A stretch of 8,680 nt of DNA from REEB95 sp035632055. GTDB lineage: Bacteria; Pseudomonadota; Alphaproteobacteria; ATCC43930; CGMCC-115725. The notes under the pieces are model-generated. The model was not told the DNA's origin. It saw only the letters and a list, made by a program, of their open reading frames with translations, and did no database searches. The DNA is taken from positions 1-8,680 of the forward strand of contig DASQHO010000013.1 in assembly GCA_035632055.1 (NCBI GenBank). The letters run 5' to 3'. A program made the translations under genes and the position numbers. Below, piece by piece: positions 5,363-8,680 of the stretch (positions are counted from its first letter, which is position 1; each line of letters opens with the position of its first letter).

Positions 5363-6313
5363 TCAGGCGGCGATTGGGCGCCGGAATAAGGTCGGGAAGA
5401 CCTTGCGGATCCACTGAATGCCGGGCTCGCGGTCGAAACGCTCGTGCCAATATTGTGCAATCTCGATCTTGGGCAGCTTGATCGGCGGCGCGATGATATC
5501 GAGATCGAGATCGCGCGCCAGCATCGTTGCGATCGACAGCGGCAAGATCGCAACCGTGTCGGTGTGCTTCGCCATCACCGCGGCGGCGATGAACATCGGC
5601 ACGCGGCAAATGATGTTGGCCGGCGGAATCGCCGCTTCGATCGCGCGCTCAGCCCGCCGATGTGCATGGCCGGTGCCTTGCGTCGACACCAGCACGTGCT
5701 TTTCCGCGACGAAGGTACGCAATGGCGGCCTCGCACCGAGCCGCGGATGCCCCTTGCGCACAACGCCGACATAGCGCTCGACCCACAGAAGTTGCCGCCG
5801 CACGCCTTTGATCAGGCCGGGATACGAGCCCATGGCGAAATCGATCTTGCCGGATTCGAGCCAGCCTTCGAGCTGCTGGGCGTCGACTTGCAGCACCTGG
5901 AGCCGCACGTGCGGCGCTTCGCGCATCATCATCGTCACCAACGGCGGCAGCAGCTTGGCGACGCCGGCATCGACGACGCAGAACTTGAACGTGCGGCTGG
6001 ACGTGCGCGGATCGAACGGAACGTGCGTCGTCTCGAGATTGCGCATGCGGTCGAGAATGCCGCGCACCGGCTCGGCGAGCTCGACCGCCTTCGGCGTCGG
6101 CTCCATGCGCAGCGACACCCGCACGAACAGCGGATCGGCGAAGTGCCGCCGCAGCCGTGACAGCGTCTTGCTCATCGCCGGCTGCGTGACGTTGAGCACC
6201 CGCGCCGCGCGCGTCAGGCTGCGTTCGCGCATCAGGGAGTCGAAGGCCCGCAGGTGATGCAGATCGAGGTCGAGGCCTTTGTCATAACCTTGAGTTATGC
6301 GCTTTATGTCCAT
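5363..6313 (-). CDS. LysR-family transcriptional regulator, NahR/DntR-like
   Basis: A 316-residue LysR regulator, standard length. The winged helix-turn-helix occupies about residues 16-76, with LHHLRAFDSLMRERSLTRAA and NVTQPAMSKTLSRLR as recognisable halves. The effector domain (about 105-300) resembles the NahR/NagR/DntR branch that responds to salicylate-like aromatics: FKFCVVDAGVAKLLPPL (109-125), IDFAMGSYPG (156-165), ERYVGVVRKGHP (179-190) and a terminal QYWHERFDREPGIQWIR. It is divergent from the flavin reductase-hydroxylase operon, the classic arrangement in which LysR controls its neighbour and itself. The start is forced: an in-frame TAA lies two codons upstream and no other ATG, GTG or TTG precedes the HTH. 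This leaves about 15 extra residues before the usual family start, no Shine-Dalgarno, and a -10-like TATACT only 8 nt upstream, so the mRNA may be nearly leaderless. The probable operator lies inside codons 5-11. Confidence 0.92.
   Translation of the reverse strand: MDIKRITQGYDKGLDLDLHHLRAFDSLMRERSLTRAARVLNVTQPAMSKTLSRLRRHFADPLFVRVSLRMEPTPKAVELAEPVRGILDRMRNLETTHVPFDPRTSSRTFKFCVVDAGVAKLLPPLVTMMMREAPHVRLQVLQVDAQQLEGWLESGKIDFAMGSYPGLIKGVRRQLLWVERYVGVVRKGHPRLGARPPLRTFVAEKHVLVSTQGTGHAHRRAERAIEAAIPPANIICRVPMFIAAAVMAKHTDTVAILPLSIATMLARDLDLDIIAPPIKLPKIEIAQYWHERFDREPGIQWIRKVFPTLFRRPIAA
6283..6299. promoter_or_regulatory. Perfect 17-bp inverted repeat, candidate LysR operator
   Basis: CATAAC-CTTGA-GTTATG is a perfect dyad with 6-bp arms and a 5-bp centre. 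It contains T-N11-A (6285-6297), the geometry of LysR-family binding sites. It lies in codons 5-11 of the LysR gene rather than in the 99-bp intergenic gap, inside the most AT-rich patch of the region (about 6282-6328). It is 114 bp from the reductase start, within reach of an activator site for that operon if its promoter is close, and just downstream of the LysR -10, where binding would repress the regulator itself. Confidence 0.55.
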
Positions 6314-6321
6314 CGATTAAT

Positions 6322-6350
6322 AGTATAGGGCGGACGGCACGCGTAATCTA
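6322..6350 (-). promoter_or_regulatory. Candidate LysR promoter with a -10 close to the start codon
   Basis: TATACT (6322-6327 on the minus strand) matches five of six -10 bases and sits 8 nt before the LysR ATG. A weak -35, TAGATT (6345-6350, three of six), lies 17 bp upstream. A start point 6-8 nt after the -10 would give a leader of about 0-2 nt. The octamer CCTATACT is identical to the -10 region of the binding-protein promoter. I could not find a convincing plus-strand promoter for the reductase in the same 99-bp gap; an activator-dependent promoter would be expected to have poor consensus elements. Confidence 0.4.
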
Positions 6351-6412
6351 TCTCTCGGATCGACATTGGACGGCGCGGCATAAGCGCTGCCAGTGCGGGC
6401 GGGATCGGGCAC

Positions 6413-6967
6413 ATGAGCAAATTGGCAGAGCGCGGATTGAAGCGCGACTCGGACGGACCCGCGGCTTCGCGGCTGCCCGATGTCGACGCCAACGCGTTTC
6501 GTGCCGCGCTCGGCAATCTCGCGACTGCCGTGTCGGTGGTTGCGACTGACGGCCCCGCCGGGCGCGCCGGAATGACCTGCTCGGCGGTCTGCGCGATTAG
6601 CCCCACGCCGCCGACGATTTTGGCCTGTGTCCACAGCCAAAGCGCGGCGCATGCCGCCATCAAGGCCAATGGCGTCCTCGCGATTTCCATCCTTGGCGGG
6701 AAGCAAAGCGCGCTGTCGCAGCTCTTCGCGGGTGTCGGCAACGTGCCCATGGCAGATCGGTTCGCGTCCGAATCGTGGCGCACACTCGCCACTGGCGCGC
6801 CGTATCATTGCGAAGCGCTCGGCGCTATCGACGCGGTTGTGATCGCGGCGCACGACGTCGGCACGCACAGTGTGTTCGTCGCCCGGGTGGTTGCGGTGGC
6901 GGACAGCACGATCTCGGAACCGCTTATCCATCATCGGCGCGCCTACGCCACGACACATCCGGTCTAG
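6413..6967 (+). CDS. Flavin reductase, HpaC-like partner of a two-component monooxygenase
   Basis: A 184-residue member of the flavin reductase-like domain family (HpaC/HsaB/TftC type), normal length. It would reduce FAD or FMN with NAD(P)H and pass the free reduced flavin to the hydroxylase encoded just downstream. Visible motifs are FRAALGNLATAVSVVAT (29-45), the flavin-binding stretch GMTCSAVCAISPTPPTIL (53-70), FAS...W around 117-122, the AHDVGTHSVFVARVVAV segment (146-162) near the nicotinamide site, and HHRRAY at 173-178. The 20 or so N-terminal residues before the core are polar and variable. The start ATG has only a modest purine-rich sequence before it (GGGAT at 6401-6405). It is the first gene of the plus-strand operon divergent from LysR, and the hydroxylase begins 18 bp after its stop. 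The order reductase-then-oxygenase is a variant of the more familiar hpaBC order. Confidence 0.9.
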   Translation: MSKLAERGLKRDSDGPAASRLPDVDANAFRAALGNLATAVSVVATDGPAGRAGMTCSAVCAISPTPPTILACVHSQSAAHAAIKANGVLAISILGGKQSALSQLFAGVGNVPMADRFASESWRTLATGAPYHCEALGAIDAVVIAAHDVGTHSVFVARVVAVADSTISEPLIHHRRAYATTHPV

Positions 6968-6985
6968 GCGCAAGAAAGGCAGCCC

Positions 6986-8530
6986 ATGCTCCGCACCGGC
7001 AAGCAGTATCTCGAAGCACTCAACGACGGGCGCAACGTCTGGGTCGGCAACACCAAGATCGACAATGTCGCAACCCATCCGCTGACGCGCGACTATGCCG
7101 AACGTGTCGCCGAGTTCTACGACCTGCACCTGCGCGAGGACCTGAAGGACGTCCTCACCTTCGTCGACGACAAAGGCGAGCGACGTTCGATGATGTGGTT
7201 CCTCCATCGCAACAAAGAGGAGCTCGTCCGCAAGCGCAAGTACCACGAATTTATCATGAAGCATTTCGTCGCCGCGTCGTTGCCGCGCACGCCCGACGTC
7301 AACAATTACATGCTGGTGACTTATATCGACGATCCCGAACCGTGGGAGAAAGCGGCGATCGGCGCCGAGGGCCGCAATCTTGCCCAGGGCATAAGAAATT
7401 TCTGGCAATACGCGATGGACCGCGACCTCAACGTCGCGCCGCATTTCGTCGATCCGCAGGCGGACCGCTCCGATCCAACGGCGCACGCGAAGTCGCCATG
7501 CCTGCGCATTGTCCAAACCAACGATCAGGGCATCGTCGTCACCGGTGTCAAATCGCTGGGCACCGCGTCGCCATTCGCCGATTTCATCCATATGGGTGTG
7601 TTCTTCCGGCCGGGTGCGCTCGGCAATCAGATCGTCTACGGCGTCTGCCCTGCCAACACGCCCGGCGTGACCATCGTCTGCCGCGAAAGCGTGGTCAAAG
7701 ACGACCCGATCGAGCACCCGCTGGCCTCGCAGGCAGACGAGCTCGACAGCCTGATCCTGTTCGAGAACGTGCTGATTCCATGGAAATACGTCTTCCATAT
7801 CGGTAATCCGGATCACGCCCGGCTTTATCCGCAGCGTGTGTTCGACTGGGGTCATTATCACGCGCTGGTTCGCCAGGCGGTGCGTGCCGAGCTGGTGGCG
7901 GGCTTGGCGATCCTGGTCACCGAGCATCTCGGCACCGCCAAGATCGACGCGGTACAGACACGGGTCGCCAAGATCATCGGCTTCCAGCAGACGACGTTCG
8001 CGCACATTCTGGCGTCGGAAGACCAGGGCTTCTACACGCCCGGCGGGCTCTACAAGCCCGACATCCAGCTGTTCAATTTCGGCCGTGCCTATTTCCTGCA
8101 AAACATCGCCACGATGACTTCTGAATTGATCGATCTGTGCGGCCGTGCCGCGATCATCTTTCCGAGCGAGAATCAGTGGCAGGATGCGACGCTGCGTCCC
8201 TGGCTCGAGCGACTCAATCAGGGGCCGGTCGGCGAGCCCTATGACCGCATCAAGCTCGGGCGGGTCATCCGCGACCTCTATCTCACCGATTGGGGCGGCC
8301 GTCTGATGATGTTCGAGAACTTCAACGGCACGCCGCTGCAGACGCTGCTGTCGCTGACGATGAAGCGCGCGGAGTTCAGCGGCTCGGGACCGATGGCTGC
8401 CTTCGCGCGCCAGGTCGCGGGCATCGAACGCCGGCAAAATCAGACCGAATACAAGACGACGGCGGACTATGCCCGCGCGCAAGACGCCGCGCGGCACGAC
8501 GAGAAGCCCCCGCAATTGGCCAGAGCCTGA
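6986..8530 (+). CDS. HpaB-family FADH2-dependent hydroxylase (4-hydroxyphenylacetate 3-monooxygenase type)
   Basis: The oxygenase component of a two-component flavin monooxygenase, 514 residues, typical for the family that includes HpaB, PvcC, TftD, HadA and pyrrole-2-carboxylate oxygenases. It hydroxylates (or dehalogenates) a phenol-like or heteroaromatic substrate with O2 and reduced FAD from the upstream reductase, in the cytoplasm. Motifs in order: RTGKQYLEALNDGRNVWVG (3-21), LPRTPDVNNYM (99-109), HFVDPQADRS (153-162), the flavin-contact stretch VTGVKSLGTASPFAD (185-199), FENVLIPWKYVF (259-270), and the helical C-terminal domain with YTPGGLYKPD (350-359), IIFPSENQW (390-398) and DWGGRLMMFENFNGTPLQ (435-452). 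The HpaB substrate residues Arg and Tyr are not obviously in place: the segment before RTPD reads FIMKHFVAASLP. The substrate is therefore probably not 4-hydroxyphenylacetate. AAAGG (6975-6979) precedes the ATG by 6 nt. Confidence 0.93.
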   Translation: MLRTGKQYLEALNDGRNVWVGNTKIDNVATHPLTRDYAERVAEFYDLHLREDLKDVLTFVDDKGERRSMMWFLHRNKEELVRKRKYHEFIMKHFVAASLPRTPDVNNYMLVTYIDDPEPWEKAAIGAEGRNLAQGIRNFWQYAMDRDLNVAPHFVDPQADRSDPTAHAKSPCLRIVQTNDQGIVVTGVKSLGTASPFADFIHMGVFFRPGALGNQIVYGVCPANTPGVTIVCRESVVKDDPIEHPLASQADELDSLILFENVLIPWKYVFHIGNPDHARLYPQRVFDWGHYHALVRQAVRAELVAGLAILVTEHLGTAKIDAVQTRVAKIIGFQQTTFAHILASEDQGFYTPGGLYKPDIQLFNFGRAYFLQNIATMTSELIDLCGRAAIIFPSENQWQDATLRPWLERLNQGPVGEPYDRIKLGRVIRDLYLTDWGGRLMMFENFNGTPLQTLLSLTMKRAEFSGSGPMAAFARQVAGIERRQNQTEYKTTADYARAQDAARHDEKPPQLARA

Positions 8531-8552
8531 AATCTTAGCGAAGGAGCGAGAG

Positions 8553-8680
8553 ATGGCGAAGCAGAGGATCAGCTACGTGCCGTTGGATCGGATGGATGGC
8601 GCGATGCGTGCGGAGATGGATCGGTGCCAGCGGGAAGGGACGCCGCGGCCTGAGAGTTCGGCGGTGCGGGCGCATGTACC
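8553..8680 (+). CDS. Carboxymuconolactone decarboxylase / AhpD-like protein (partial, 5' end)
   Basis: The first 42 codons run off the window edge. An ideal ribosome binding site, AAGGAG (8541-8546), lies 6 nt before the ATG, and the gene starts 22 bp after the hydroxylase stop, so it belongs to the same operon. The opening residues RISYVPLDRMDGAMRAEMD (5-23) and REGTPRPESSAVRAHV (27-42) match the N-terminus of carboxymuconolactone decarboxylase/AhpD-like proteins as I remember them. The family's catalytic CxxC-His motif would lie downstream and is not visible, so I cannot tell a decarboxylase from an alkylhydroperoxidase-like member. In this context a step after ring hydroxylation is plausible but unproven. 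Confidence 0.7.
   Translation, partial: MAKQRISYVPLDRMDGAMRAEMDRCQREGTPRPESSAVRAHV

Noticed and set aside
4020..5417. A 465-codon plus-strand open frame opposite the binding-protein gene
   Set aside because: It has the low-complexity composition typical of an antisense shadow, no ribosome binding site, and the minus strand encodes a clear binding protein with a strong ribosome binding site.
5202..5609. Upstream extension of the binding-protein frame to 5609
   Set aside because: The Tat signal and a near-ideal ribosome binding site coincide at 5201, and the extension overlaps the end of the LysR gene.
6317..8515. A 732-codon open frame on the minus strand opposite the reductase and hydroxylase
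   Set aside because: It is Arg/Asp/Ala-rich with no recognisable domain and runs exactly opposite two well-conserved genes. Long antisense frames are a routine result of strong third-position GC bias.
1..8680. Search for CRISPR repeats, tRNAs, insertion-sequence ends, toxin-antitoxin or phage-defence genes
   Set aside because: I saw no regularly spaced repeats, tRNA-like cloverleaf sequence, transposase or defence-type domain by reading; base composition appears even across the window.

Overview
The window is GC-rich and gene-dense, with strong third-position GC bias and long antisense shadow ORFs. Together with the protein families (a DUF3750 lipoprotein-like protein, a LivJ-type orphan binding protein with a Tat signal, a NahR/DntR-like LysR regulator and an HpaB/HpaC-type flavin monooxygenase pair), it suggests a soil or freshwater alphaproteobacterium of the Hyphomicrobiales (Bradyrhizobium/Rhodopseudomonas/Pseudolabrys type). 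That placement is an inference from composition and remembered homologues. I see no tRNA, rRNA, CRISPR array, transposase or other sign of a mobile element.

Region A (1-1790) holds the last codons of an unidentified plus-strand gene, a DUF3750 protein coupled to it by an ATGA overlap, and a convergent zinc-free quinone oxidoreductase-like dehydrogenase. Only 4 bp separate the two convergent stop codons.

Region B (1791-3964) starts from a roughly 100-bp divergent gap. It holds a heme-oxygenase-like (TenA/PqqC/CADD fold) protein with all six residues expected of a diiron site. After a 52-bp spacer with a stem-loop comes an unusual protein with a DUF2249-like N-terminus fused to an eight-repeat YVTN/YncE-type beta-propeller. 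These two genes look like an operon of unknown function and are the least conventional part of the window.

Region C (3954-8680) looks like a catabolic locus for an aromatic or heterocyclic compound. On the minus strand are a Tat-secreted solute-binding protein without permease or ATPase genes nearby, and a LysR regulator. Divergent from the regulator, on the plus strand, are a flavin reductase, an HpaB-family FADH2-dependent hydroxylase and the start of a carboxymuconolactone decarboxylase/AhpD-like gene. The reductase would supply reduced flavin to the hydroxylase. The LysR protein probably senses the substrate or an intermediate, and a 17-bp perfect inverted repeat with T-N11-A geometry lies at its 5' end. 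The binding protein would capture the substrate in the periplasm. The actual substrate cannot be read from the sequence.

No stretch over 300 bp lacks a gene. The gaps of note are 1791-1893, 5202-5362 and 6314-6412, and each is described below.
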